Part shown: piece after piece, positions 45,813 through 54,459 of the stretch | Layout: each line of letters begins with the position of its first letter | Position numbering within the stretch: the first letter of the stretch is position 1 | Origin: Sulfobacillus sp. | Lineage (GTDB): Bacteria > Bacillota > Sulfobacillia > Sulfobacillales > Sulfobacillaceae | Direction: 5' to 3' | Length of the DNA: 64,000 bases | Assembly (NCBI GenBank): GCA_027343695.1 | Contig: DAHWKJ010000081.1 | Span: forward strand, 1-64,000 | Notes under the pieces: model-generated | Told to the model about the DNA's origin: nothing | Databases searched by the model: none | The model's input: the letters and a program-made list of their open reading frames with translations, nothing else | Made by a program: the position numbers and the translations under genes

Positions 45813-46949
45813 ATGAGCTCCCGACGAATGCGCCTTGCGAAGAGCCTGAAGCATATTCACTGGGGGACTACGCTTCAGGTCATAAAGACCGGCTTAGCAT
45901 CTGGGCTGTCATGGGGATTGGCTCGGATTCTACTGGACAGCCCGAGACCATATTTTGCGCCACTGGCGGCTATTTTGTCTGTGCAAGTCACCGTCAAGGA
46001 GTCGGTTTCGCGAGGCCTGCAAAGAGTGGTCGGGGTGGTGGCCGGGATCCTGGTGGCACTCCTTGCAGTGCATGTGATGGGGAATTCAGCTTGGAGCATT
46101 GGGATATTGGTGTTCGTGTCCATGATGATTGCGACGCGGCTCAAGTTGGGAGCCCAAGGGATACCTCAAGTGGCGATCAGTGCATTACTGGTGATGACGA
46201 TAGGGGCGAGCGTCCCCGGGTACGCTCTAGCCCGGATTCTCGACACCTTTTTAGGGGCTCTGGTGGCCATCGTGGTAAATGCTCTGGTGGTGCCTCCCGA
46301 TTTTACGGGAATTGCCGAAACGGCCTTGGATGGGCTGGCTGCGGCTATCGGGCAAGTACTGAGTGGAATTCGAGATGATCTGATAGATGGACTCGAATCT
46401 GAAGAAGCCAATCGTCACTTAGCCCGAGCGCGGGAGGTGGATCGTGCATTGCACTATGCCCAAAGTGCGATTCACCAGGCGGAGGCCAGCCTGCAATGGA
46501 ACTACTTATTACGCCATCGAAAGTCGCGATTAATGCGACTCCGCCATGCTATTGTGGTCTTGGAGCACTCGGTCAGCCAAGTGCGTGGGATTGCTCGGAC
46601 ACTATTCGTGACGTTGAATCGGGACGTCACCCAGACGTTTGGAGCCCTAGGGTCCCCGGTCGCCGCCGAGATGATGGACCTCTTTACCGTGATGCAGCAA
46701 GCGCTCGCGATCTATGCCGTCCTGATTCGGGGACAAGACCGGAACGCGGCCGTGCATCTGGATGAGCTTCTCGCCGCGGCCGGCAATCGGCGTTCCCGGC
46801 TTCTGTATCAAGCTGCCGATATATTACTGAGGAATCATGCCATGCAATTTCTCGATATTGCGGCGGTGGTCTCTGATTTGGAAAAGATGAGCGAAGACCT
46901 GACGGTCTCCGCCCATCTCTTAGTACCACTCGTGACCACGTCCGATTAA
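45813..46949 (+). CDS. FUSC/aromatic acid exporter-like membrane protein
   Basis: A membrane protein of 378 residues. The N-terminal half (about 15-160) has around five hydrophobic segments with FAPLAAILSVQVTVKESVSRGL near residue 50, the conserved block of FUSC/ArAE proteins, and VVGVVAGILVALL. The C-terminal half is soluble, helical and charged, likely a cytoplasmic coiled region. Family members are thought to export aromatic acids; the substrate here is not known. There is no clear ribosome binding site, and a seven-base inverted repeat (45799-45805 with 45811-45817) covers the ATG. It overlaps the convergent pyrophosphatase by four bases. Confidence 0.75.
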   Translation: MSSRRMRLAKSLKHIHWGTTLQVIKTGLASGLSWGLARILLDSPRPYFAPLAAILSVQVTVKESVSRGLQRVVGVVAGILVALLAVHVMGNSAWSIGILVFVSMMIATRLKLGAQGIPQVAISALLVMTIGASVPGYALARILDTFLGALVAIVVNALVVPPDFTGIAETALDGLAAAIGQVLSGIRDDLIDGLESEEANRHLARAREVDRALHYAQSAIHQAEASLQWNYLLRHRKSRLMRLRHAIVVLEHSVSQVRGIARTLFVTLNRDVTQTFGALGSPVAAEMMDLFTVMQQALAIYAVLIRGQDRNAAVHLDELLAAAGNRRSRLLYQAADILLRNHAMQFLDIAAVVSDLEKMSEDLTVSAHLLVPLVTTSD

Positions 46950-47425
46950 TGCGGTTGATATCGGGACCGGCTTTCAGCCAGTACACGTTCCCCGTCTTCT
47001 TTCGGCAACCAACCACCAATCGTGGTGGCTTTTCCTTCAAGTTGTTTATAGGTGGCAAAAAAATGGGCGATTTCCTTGAGGGTATGGCCGTTGACTTGGT
47101 CCAAATTTGTAATGTGGGTGAATCGTGGGTCATCGACCGCGACCGCTAAGATTTTGTTGTCGATTCCTTTGTCGTCTGTCATTTCCAAAAGCCCCACGAT
47201 CCGGGCATTGATCACGCAACCCGGAAAGGTAGGAAAGCTCGTCAGCACCATCACGTCGATGGGGTCCCCGTCTTCGCTTAGGGTGTGATCTACAAATCCG
47301 TATTCCATCGGGTAATGAAACGGCGAATGAAGAACCCGATCGAGTCGTATCTTACCGGATTCATGGTCGACCTCGTATTTGTTTTGGCTCCCTTGAGGGA
47401 TTTCAATAATGACTTCTACGTCCAT
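46946..47425 (-). CDS. ppa: Inorganic pyrophosphatase (family I)
   Basis: Hydrolyses pyrophosphate to phosphate, pulling biosynthetic reactions forward. The N-terminus VEVIIEIPQGSQNKYEVDHE, YPMEYGFVDHTLSEDGDPID near residue 39 with the metal-binding aspartates (D-G-D-P-I-D), and the KILAVAVDDPRF near residue 91 are all characteristic. It has 159 residues, a hexameric soluble type. Near the C-terminus, ATTIGGWLPKEDGERVL is normal. It is monocistronic on the minus strand with about 125 bases separating it from the divergent MFS gene. GAGG precedes the ATG by about eight bases. Confidence 0.94.
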   Translation of the reverse strand: MDVEVIIEIPQGSQNKYEVDHESGKIRLDRVLHSPFHYPMEYGFVDHTLSEDGDPIDVMVLTSFPTFPGCVINARIVGLLEMTDDKGIDNKILAVAVDDPRFTHITNLDQVNGHTLKEIAHFFATYKQLEGKATTIGGWLPKEDGERVLAESRSRYQPH

Positions 47426-47550
47426 GTTATGGCCTCACCTTCTGTCGATTTTCTTGGGATATTGTGGCGGATGCGATGGAGAAAATCAATCCTGATGTTG
47501 ACCCTGAAGGGACGGTATGCCAATATGGTCCATTGAGGTAGGAGACAGGA

Positions 47551-48762
47551 ATGAGCACAACGCGGCCCGAACGATTGACCCACGCCACGCGGCGATTATT
47601 GTGGACCTATGGGGGTTCCAACGTGGCAGGAGCCCTTGCATCAACGTTTGTGAATCTTTTTATCTTTGTCGTCACTGGTCAGTTAAAAGCCCTGGCTATC
47701 TTTAACGGAGCCTATTTCATTTCACTGACATTCGTTTTCTATGGGGTGGCGTGGCTTTTTAAGCGGAAGACCCCATTATTTGCCTACCAATGGGGATTGG
47801 TCCTTACCACGCTGTTTTATGTTAGTTTGCTGGCCCTGCTAACACGAGCTTCAGGTTACATTGGATGGCTCGGCCTATTTTATGGAGTAGCTCAAGGCGT
47901 GTTCTGGTTTGGTGTGAACTTGATGACATTTGATACCGTACCTGCTCAACAACGGATTCGGTTTTATGGTGTCAGTTCGGCGCTTGGGAGCGTAACGGGA
48001 ATCCTTGGTCCTTTAGCCGGGGGGGTGATTGTTAGCGCCATTCCAGGAATTATCGGCTATGTGGCGTTGTTTTTGTTAGCGACCATCATGTATGGTCTTA
48101 CGTTTGTTCTAAGCTTACGAGTCGAACCAGGGCCTCCTCTCGGCCGGATTCCTCTCACGTTTAGCCTGGCGTTGCCGTGGCGCGACCGATTGTGGTCCAA
48201 GGCATTTAGTTCCTTAGTGATTCGGGGCACTCGGGAAGGGATCACAGGTCTGGCTGGGGTGTTTTTAGTCTATATCGCGACCCGGCAAGCGTGGGCCGTA
48301 GGTGTCTTCGGAGGGGTAACAGCGCTGGTACGTACTGGAACCTCGCTCTGGGTGCCCCGATGGGTGACGCCAGAGCGCCGTGTGAAGGCTTTATGGATTG
48401 GGACGTTCGGAATGACGGCAGCGGCTTTGATCCTGTTGATTCATACGTCATGGCCCTTCGTATTTATCTATGGGATTGTAACGGGATTTACCATGCCATG
48501 GTACATGATTCCCAATGCGGCCATTCCTCTGGACGTGATGGACCAAGATCCGAATATTGGTGAGCACCGGGTGGCTTATACATTGAGTCGCGAAATTGGG
48601 TTGAATCTTGGTCGCCTTTTTAGCATTGCAATTTTGGTAGCGGCATACGCCGTTTATCCTAGCCCAGGCATTCTGGTGGGGTTATTAATCGGAACGTCTA
48701 TGATTCAAGGCGGGGTGGCAACCCTGGCACGACAAATCTGGAGTCGCATTGTCGTGGCCTGA
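47551..48762 (+). CDS. MFS family transporter
   Basis: A 12-segment major facilitator protein of 403 residues. The N-terminal half includes NVAGALASTFVNLFIFVVTG near residue 26, and the helix pair around residue 130 has ALGSVTGILGPLAGGVIVSA. The second half starts with SLVIRGTREGITGLAGVFLV near residue 221, the pattern of YkuC/YqgE-like MFS proteins in Firmicutes. No signature points to a substrate. TAGGAG precedes the ATG by seven bases. It is probably transcribed alone, with 48 bases before the DUF445 gene in the same direction. Confidence 0.82.
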   Translation: MSTTRPERLTHATRRLLWTYGGSNVAGALASTFVNLFIFVVTGQLKALAIFNGAYFISLTFVFYGVAWLFKRKTPLFAYQWGLVLTTLFYVSLLALLTRASGYIGWLGLFYGVAQGVFWFGVNLMTFDTVPAQQRIRFYGVSSALGSVTGILGPLAGGVIVSAIPGIIGYVALFLLATIMYGLTFVLSLRVEPGPPLGRIPLTFSLALPWRDRLWSKAFSSLVIRGTREGITGLAGVFLVYIATRQAWAVGVFGGVTALVRTGTSLWVPRWVTPERRVKALWIGTFGMTAAALILLIHTSWPFVFIYGIVTGFTMPWYMIPNAAIPLDVMDQDPNIGEHRVAYTLSREIGLNLGRLFSIAILVAAYAVYPSPGILVGLLIGTSMIQGGVATLARQIWSRIVVA

Positions 48763-48809
48763 AATTTTGCTCCGGGTGGCCGCGTTAGGTAAGATAGGCA
48801 AGGGAGGCG

Positions 48810-50039
48810 ATGGATAGCATGCAACGACGGTGGGCTAACTTGGCTTTAGCCATTGCCTTATTATTGTTCGTGAGCACGTTGTGGTTCCGGCATTACCTCC
48901 TGGCCCAGTACGTGGAAACCATGGCCTTGGCGGGTTTGGCCGGAGGAATTGCCGATTGGTACGCCGTGACGGCATTGTTTCGCCATCCCTTAGGTCAGAA
49001 GTGGCTACCCCACACCTCGATTATTGCGGCCAATCGGGAACGCATCATTGAGGCCATTGCCACCATGGTTGAACAGGAGCTGTTGTCGGTCACTTTCATC
49101 GAGGCCAACATTGAAAAACTTAATATTGGACTTCAAATTATCCGGATTTTGCGCTCTGAAAGTTCAAGACTTGATGGGGTGGTTCGTGATGTGATTCTCG
49201 AATTACTCGAAATCCTTCCCATGGAGCAAATAGCTCAGATGGTCCAAGAGTTCGCTGAAACTAAAAGTGAAAGCATTACGTTATCCGATTATCTGGTCAA
49301 TTTGATGCGCTGGCTTATTGAGAGTGGTAATGATAGGAGCCTCTTTCGATTTCTTAGCCGCCATGTGATAACCGTGTTGGAGAGCGTGGAATTTACTGAG
49401 GATATGGAAGAACGGCTCAAGGCACTCTTAGAGAACTACACTAAAACCACCACGCAAAAACTGTTGCTCGGGCTCTTAGAATCGTTAGGTACGGTCGACT
49501 ACCAAGATCTTAGTAAAACGGTTAAAGATCAATTGGTCCAATGGCTGATGTCCGACAAGGCCCTCGATCAGTTCGAGTTGGCGTTGGTGCGTATCATGAT
49601 GACGTTACGGGATGACGAGAAGCTCAGGGCTCGAATTGAAATGGTGAAGACCGACGCCATTCATCAAATCCCTTGGCTACGATTGGTCGATCTCGGGGCC
49701 GGCCAATTGCGGAACACGGTTAATAACGGGGAGTTCGCACAGGCTGTTGGACGATTTCGACATCAAATTGCCGATATGTTGGACAGCAATCCCGAGCACC
49801 AGGCGGTCTTGGAAACCATGGTTAAGAGCTCCACCGTTCAATTGGTGCGCCGCTACCACCCGGTTATCGGCCGCTTAGTTCGGGACAACCTCACCCAGAT
49901 GGACGAGCGCGACTGGATCAACAAGTTAGAATGGTACGTGGGTCGCGACCTCCAGTGGATTCGGGTCAATGGAGCCTTAGTAGGGGGCCTCGTGGGTCTC
50001 TTGTTATCCGTACTGGTGCACACCTTCCTACACCTCTAG
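48810..50039 (+). CDS. DUF445 family membrane protein
   Basis: A DUF445 protein of 409 residues, function unknown. One hydrophobic segment at each end (about 10-30 and 385-405) frames a long helical, charged region. The family hallmark LAGGIADWYAVTALFRHPLGQKWLPHTSII lies near residues 45-75, and NRERIIEAIATMVEQELLS follows. The layout suggests a membrane-anchored protein with a large helical domain. The ATG at 48810 is only two to three bases from GGGAGG, so the ATG at 48819 is a possible start. The gene overlaps the convergent YihY gene by four bases. Confidence 0.85.
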   Translation: MDSMQRRWANLALAIALLLFVSTLWFRHYLLAQYVETMALAGLAGGIADWYAVTALFRHPLGQKWLPHTSIIAANRERIIEAIATMVEQELLSVTFIEANIEKLNIGLQIIRILRSESSRLDGVVRDVILELLEILPMEQIAQMVQEFAETKSESITLSDYLVNLMRWLIESGNDRSLFRFLSRHVITVLESVEFTEDMEERLKALLENYTKTTTQKLLLGLLESLGTVDYQDLSKTVKDQLVQWLMSDKALDQFELALVRIMMTLRDDEKLRARIEMVKTDAIHQIPWLRLVDLGAGQLRNTVNNGEFAQAVGRFRHQIADMLDSNPEHQAVLETMVKSSTVQLVRRYHPVIGRLVRDNLTQMDERDWINKLEWYVGRDLQWIRVNGALVGGLVGLLLSVLVHTFLHL

Positions 50040-50881
50040 GACTGTTTAGCCATCCGTCGCACCATGGCATTAATCTCTGCGCCTAGGAGGAGCGACCACG
50101 CTAGTAAATACAGGTATAGCATCAAGATCATCACAGCTCCAAAGCTGCCATACATACGATTGTAGGACGAGAAATGCCCCGCATAGTATGAAAAACCCCA
50201 AGAAATCCCAATGAATATAAAGAGGGCAAACACTCCGCCCCAGGTCCATAGTTTAAAAGGCTGAGGTTTATCCGGCAAAAAGGCATAGAGAAATGCCAAA
50301 ACGAACAAAAACCCAACCAGAACGGCGGCCCAACGCAGGGTATCAGCCACCCATGGGGTTGCGTGAAGTCCAAAGCCCCAGAGCAGAACCCACTGCACCA
50401 CCCGGACGCCAGACAGAGTAAGGCCGATGCCCATCACTAAAAGCACCCCAACCCCAAGACCGAGGCCGATAGACATCAGATAGGTTTGCCATAGTTTACG
50501 GCGCCGCGGATAGGGAAACTCGTAGGCATGATTCACCGCGTCGATGAGCTGACGAAATGCCCCAGACATGGCCCAGAGGAAGGCTAGCGCACCCAGCGAA
50601 AGTAGCGCGGGACTCTTACGGTGAATGATGCCTTGCAGCGTGCTCAAAATAAACTGAAGCACCGATGATGGAACCAGTGTGGCGATAGGGCCACGAATGC
50701 TCTGTTGCAAATCCGGGAAGTGAAGAAATGCTAAGAGGGCCGTGAGGAACAACATGAGGGGAAAGATCGCGAACAAGAAGTTATATGCGAGAGCAGCAGC
50801 GTAGGAACTGACGTCATCGCGTGCGACCCGCGATGCTAATTGGCGCACCCAGTCAAGTTTAAGTTTATGCAGATGACTCAC
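50036..50881 (-). CDS. YihY/BrkB family membrane protein
   Basis: A member of the YihY/virulence factor BrkB family (once misnamed RNase BN); role unknown. It has about six membrane segments. The family blocks are DDVSSYAAALAYNFLFAIFPLMLFL near residue 22, AFLWAMSGAFRQLIDAVNHAYE near residue 98 and the C-terminal SYNRMYGSFGAVMILMLYLYL near residue 235. It has 281 residues. It starts with ATG just behind GGAGGTGA. It is divergent from the TauE/SafE gene. Confidence 0.88.
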   Translation of the reverse strand: MSHLHKLKLDWVRQLASRVARDDVSSYAAALAYNFLFAIFPLMLFLTALLAFLHFPDLQQSIRGPIATLVPSSVLQFILSTLQGIIHRKSPALLSLGALAFLWAMSGAFRQLIDAVNHAYEFPYPRRRKLWQTYLMSIGLGLGVGVLLVMGIGLTLSGVRVVQWVLLWGFGLHATPWVADTLRWAAVLVGFLFVLAFLYAFLPDKPQPFKLWTWGGVFALFIFIGISWGFSYYAGHFSSYNRMYGSFGAVMILMLYLYLLAWSLLLGAEINAMVRRMAKQS

Positions 50882-50976
50882 CTCCGTAGTGTACTCTATC
50901 TATCGCCGCCGTCATGATTTGCGAGCACTTGTGGAATAGTAGTCGGTATCTCGAGAAACAGAGGAGTGCACTCTTG

Positions 50977-51756
50977 ATGCCGCCTACGTTAGAGCCTATG
51001 ACACTGGCCCTTGGAACGGGAATCTTGATCGGCGCCGCGTGGCCATGGATTGTGGCGGGGGGATCGGTGCTCGCGATCCCGGCCATCATTGCTGTGGTCG
51101 GCTTAAGGCATCCTAGGTCTGCCCAAGGCACTTCGATTGTGGCGATGTCGGCCATTGCGTTGCTGGGAACCGTAACGCGTGTTCGGCAGCGCAGCATCGA
51201 CTGGGTCGGCACTCTGGAATTTACCATTCCCGCCTTGGCAGGTTTGGAGTTAGAACGGGTGCTTGGTTACGGACTTCTTCTCCGGGTTCGTCTCATTGTT
51301 TTGGGTTGCCTCTTGCTCCTCACGGTGTCGTTTATGTTAAGTTTACCAAAATCTCGGGATTCGTGTCATTCCGGCGACGCGAGGGCACGGGTCCCTCGGA
51401 TTCCTTTGGGCTTCGTCGTGGGCATCTTAGGGGGGTGGCTCGGGTTAGGGGGAGGCCTCTTGGTGCTGCCGTCCTTACTGTTGAGCGGACTCCCACTGAT
51501 GGCGGCGGCAGGAAGCTCCTTTGTCTCGATTACCTCCCTTGGGATCGCTAATGCGATTCCTTACGCAGCGAGTAACACCATCCAGTGGAAAATTCTTGGG
51601 ACATTCTTGCTTGGGGTACTGCTTGGGACCGGACTCAGTGGGATAGTGGTACGTAAGATAGGACATCCACCCACCCTGTCGCGGATGGTGATGTATGGCC
51701 TTGCGTTACTCTCGCTCCTCATTATTGGGGTCAATGTCCATGGCCTTTACACCTAA
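50977..51756 (+). CDS. TauE/SafE (TSUP) family permease
   Basis: A sulfite exporter TauE/SafE family permease with about eight membrane segments in two halves. The first half has AWPWIVAGGSVLAIPAIIAVVG; the second repeat has GFVVGILGGWLGLGGGLLVLPSLL near residue 140, the usual GxxGGxxGxGGG signature, then AAGSSFVSITSLGIANAIPY. The middle soluble loop is longer than usual. Substrate unknown; the family moves sulfite, sulfoacetate or other organosulfur anions, which would suit a sulfur-oxidising host. The open frame starts at 50914, but GAGGAG at 50961-50966 favours TTG 50974 or ATG 50977 (259 residues). Confidence 0.8.
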   Translation: MPPTLEPMTLALGTGILIGAAWPWIVAGGSVLAIPAIIAVVGLRHPRSAQGTSIVAMSAIALLGTVTRVRQRSIDWVGTLEFTIPALAGLELERVLGYGLLLRVRLIVLGCLLLLTVSFMLSLPKSRDSCHSGDARARVPRIPLGFVVGILGGWLGLGGGLLVLPSLLLSGLPLMAAAGSSFVSITSLGIANAIPYAASNTIQWKILGTFLLGVLLGTGLSGIVVRKIGHPPTLSRMVMYGLALLSLLIIGVNVHGLYT

Positions 51757-51794
51757 AGCAGGAGACACTATGATACAAAGAGGAGGGATTCTAC

Positions 51795-52115
51795 ATGGAA
51801 ATAGCTGTTACCGTAACTCCCGAGGCAGAACAAGCCCTAAGTCAGTTGAGTGCGGATCGTAAGGCGGAGTATGTTCGAGTGTCTGCGGCCCAATCTTGTG
51901 GATGTGGAAACGTCGGATACCGAATGTTTTGGGATGATGCGAAAAACGAGCAGGACATGGCGCTAGAACGCGGTGGGTTAACGTTGGTCATTGACCGTGA
52001 AAGTCAGCCGCACATTGAGGGCTGCATTATCGATTACAAATCCGAGGACATGCGTGAAGGATTCGTGATTACAAATCCCACCGCAACCTCTGGTTGTGGG
52101 TGTGGAGGACACTAA
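51795..52115 (+). CDS. HesB/IscA-type iron-sulfur cluster assembly protein
   Basis: An A-type Fe-S carrier protein of 106 residues. The first metal-binding cysteine region is VSAAQSCGCGNVGYRMFWDD near residue 30, and the C-terminal pair is in ATSGCGCGGH, matching the C-x-C of IscA. TVTPEAEQALSQLS at the N-terminus is typical. Two extra cysteines lie in SCGCG, so the number of ligands exceeds the canonical three. GGAGGG precedes the ATG. It would hand Fe-S clusters to client enzymes such as GlcF or aconitase in this window, but no isc or suf genes are adjacent. Confidence 0.85.
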   Translation: MEIAVTVTPEAEQALSQLSADRKAEYVRVSAAQSCGCGNVGYRMFWDDAKNEQDMALERGGLTLVIDRESQPHIEGCIIDYKSEDMREGFVITNPTATSGCGCGGH

Positions 52116-52144
52116 TCCCAAACCATTGCAAATCTTTTTGTGCA

Positions 52145-52171
52145 GGCCCCCAGACGCTGGTTCTGGGGGCC
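52145..52171. terminator. Hairpin between convergent genes
   Basis: Arms 52145-52154 and 52162-52171 pair over ten bases (GGCCCCCAGA with TCTGGGGGCC) around a seven-base loop. It lies 30 bases after the HesB/IscA stop and 26 bases beyond the convergent stop. There is only a short T stretch on either side; it most likely separates the two transcripts. Confidence 0.7.
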
Positions 52172-52196
52172 TTAGCACTGAATGCGCGCACCACGG

Positions 52197-53429
52197 CTAA
52201 GCAACCCAGTGCGCGGTGGCAAATAGAGATACAAACAAGAGACCCAGTGGTAACGCGACCACAAAGTAAGTCCACTGGATCCATCGCTTTTGAGTCATTA
52301 GGACCCCGAGTCCAATGAATAACGGGAAGGCTTCCAACAGCAGTCTTGGCATAGACATCAAAGGGTTTCCTGTCGCAGGATAAGACAATGGGACCAGCAG
52401 GGCTAATACCATGTAAACCCACAGATAGAAGGGGAGCCGCTTAAATGTGACGACGACCAGGAGTATGGCGACCAGCGCAAATACGAAATTGTAGAAGTTG
52501 CTGGGTCCCAAAGACGGCATCCCCACTCTGAACAGTACTACCGGGTTCAAAGCTTGGAGCCAGAACCGCGAAGCGGATGTCGCTGCCGTCCACAGGGTGG
52601 TCCAAATCCAGGCAAAGTGTCGGCCCCAATTGGATTGGGCATGCTCGAAGATGAGCGGGTCACCGAATGTTGTCAATAGGTATCCCATGTAAACCGAAAG
52701 TCCTAGTGGCGGCCATGCTAGGTGCAAGTATTTCTTCCACCGGAGTCCTTCTTGTTGCCAGAGGAGGATCGCGAAAGGCGCCGCCAGTAGGATCCCATAC
52801 ATGCTTACCAATGTCGTGAGTGCCGCCAAGGGACCCGCAATCCAGTATTTACGATTGCGGGCGTAGTAAAGCGATCCGATGGCGAGAACTAGAAACAACG
52901 ACTCGGAGTATACCGCGTTGGTATAAAATGCTGTGGGGAAGAAGGCTAAGGCTAGTCCCGCGTACCAAGCCGCCCTTGGACCAAATTCCATATTTACGAG
53001 TTTAACTAGGAACCACACGGCCCCGATAAACGCTAATAGGCTGATTACAACGCCCCCAATGACACTCCCTTGAAATAGCCGGAGTGTTAGTGGGTATAGT
53101 GGAAAGAATGCGGTGGCGGTAGCGCGTCCTGCGTAGCCAAAGTTGGCGATCGAATAGTACCAGAGTCCGTCCCAGTGCACCCAGAGCCCTAACGTAGCAT
53201 GGTATAGCAGACTGCCCGACGGCGGTAAGGTTCCCGGCGGGGCTTCAACCCATGCATGGGGCAAGTACAAATACGCCAAACTTGCGGCTTCCATAAAGAA
53301 GAGCCGAGACAGCACGACAATCCACACCACCGACCGAAGACTTTTTGTGGTGGCGGTGGTGCGAGCCACCCCAGAGCCCACGAACCCAGTCCCTGGAGCG
53401 TCCGTTGAAGGGGAAAAGTTTTTAGCCAT
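52197..53429 (-). CDS. PIG-V-like membrane mannosyltransferase
   Basis: A polytopic GT-C fold glycosyltransferase resembling PIG-V/mannosyltransferase proteins that use polyprenyl-phosphate-linked sugars at the outer membrane face. The catalytic-loop motif VHWDGLWYYSIANFGYAG lies near residue 80, followed by AFFPLYPLTLRLFQGS near residue 101 and LAFFPTAFYTNAVYSESLFL near residue 155, typical for this group. It has about nine to ten membrane segments. The 410-residue gene overlaps the LCP-like gene upstream by eight bases, so the two are coupled, consistent with a shared job in glycosylating the cell surface (inference). Confidence 0.78.
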   Translation of the reverse strand: MAKNFSPSTDAPGTGFVGSGVARTTATTKSLRSVVWIVVLSRLFFMEAASLAYLYLPHAWVEAPPGTLPPSGSLLYHATLGLWVHWDGLWYYSIANFGYAGRATATAFFPLYPLTLRLFQGSVIGGVVISLLAFIGAVWFLVKLVNMEFGPRAAWYAGLALAFFPTAFYTNAVYSESLFLVLAIGSLYYARNRKYWIAGPLAALTTLVSMYGILLAAPFAILLWQQEGLRWKKYLHLAWPPLGLSVYMGYLLTTFGDPLIFEHAQSNWGRHFAWIWTTLWTAATSASRFWLQALNPVVLFRVGMPSLGPSNFYNFVFALVAILLVVVTFKRLPFYLWVYMVLALLVPLSYPATGNPLMSMPRLLLEAFPLFIGLGVLMTQKRWIQWTYFVVALPLGLLFVSLFATAHWVA

Positions 53430-54159
53430 GGTGACTCCTTGACGATGACGTGCGATATTGTTGCGCGTAGCCTAGTTGTAAGCTATCGCCTCTAATGTAG
53501 TTCGCTAAAAGGAAAAGTTGATAACTGGTAAGATTGGTTACGGACGTTTGAGTCACTCCCAAGAGGTGTGACGCCGCGATAGGGCTGACGCCCGGCAGAC
53601 GTGCAATGATTTTGGACAGTAGGTGAATCGTTGCCCATCCATGATTTTTACCATAAGGATATCCTAGGGTCGAAGCCATGACACTGGGGGTTTCTGCCAG
53701 GGGCCAGTGACGCGTGTGATAGTATAGGGCGTTCAACACCATATTGAGGTCCGTTGCAGTCAAGAAAAAGTAGTGATGGATGGGGATTCCCGTCGCTTCT
53801 GAGATCATTGTCACCGCAGTCTTGGGTTTCGTGCCCGTAAGGGCCACATACAAGGGCACCCCATGAATCCGAATGCTCCCGTTAATGGGTACAACCGATA
53901 ACACGTCAGAATGCGGATCCACCACCGCTAGCAACCCAATAAATGCTGGGGACCCAGCGCTTCCTTGCACGGCTACCAACACCTTAGAGGGTTGATGTTC
54001 ATTTAGAGCAATAGGACTGACTCTCGTCGGGATACGGGTGTGAAACACCACCGAGAGACCAATCACCAAAGCCCCAAAGAACGCGAGTGTCGCCATCATC
54101 CAGATGTGAACCCGGGTGAAGCCCCGAGCCTCTTGCGATGTTGCCGGTATGGTACTCAT
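53422..54159 (-). CDS. LCP-like (LytR/CpsA/Psr) protein, degenerate active site
   Basis: A membrane-anchored protein with a short N-terminal tail and one hydrophobic segment (about residues 20-42), followed by an extracytoplasmic domain. The segment IGLLAVVDPHSDVLSVVPIN near residue 80 and the HHYFFLTATDLNMVLNAL near residue 128 follow the LCP fold. Genuine LCP enzymes carry a catalytic arginine after VVSIPRDT; here the equivalent reads VVPINGSIR, so the phosphotransferase activity is doubtful. Two in-frame ATGs (54168 and 54159) are possible; GAAGGA favours 54159 (245 residues). It overlaps the mannosyltransferase gene by eight bases. Confidence 0.6.
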   Translation of the reverse strand: MSTIPATSQEARGFTRVHIWMMATLAFFGALVIGLSVVFHTRIPTRVSPIALNEHQPSKVLVAVQGSAGSPAFIGLLAVVDPHSDVLSVVPINGSIRIHGVPLYVALTGTKPKTAVTMISEATGIPIHHYFFLTATDLNMVLNALYYHTRHWPLAETPSVMASTLGYPYGKNHGWATIHLLSKIIARLPGVSPIAASHLLGVTQTSVTNLTSYQLFLLANYIRGDSLQLGYAQQYRTSSSRSHHG

Positions 54160-54459
54160 TAATCCCATCCTTCTAATGCAAAATAAACAACCAATGACGC
54201 TAATTGTAACAGGTTGATCGCAAGCCTGCGGTGGAAATCCTTAGAATTCTTCTAGCATGCCCAAAGTTATACAATATGCACCGGGGCGAACAGGGACTTA
54301 ACGATGCCAGTTTCCGATATACTAGCAAGTGCCGTAGGACACAGCGGCGCCACGGGGCTGGTCAACGCTATCCCTTGCTGTGATGGCTCGACTCTATGGT
54401 GTCTCGGTCCTATGGTAAAAGATTCCGTAGGGTTAAACAAGGTCCACGGAGGGATGCTT

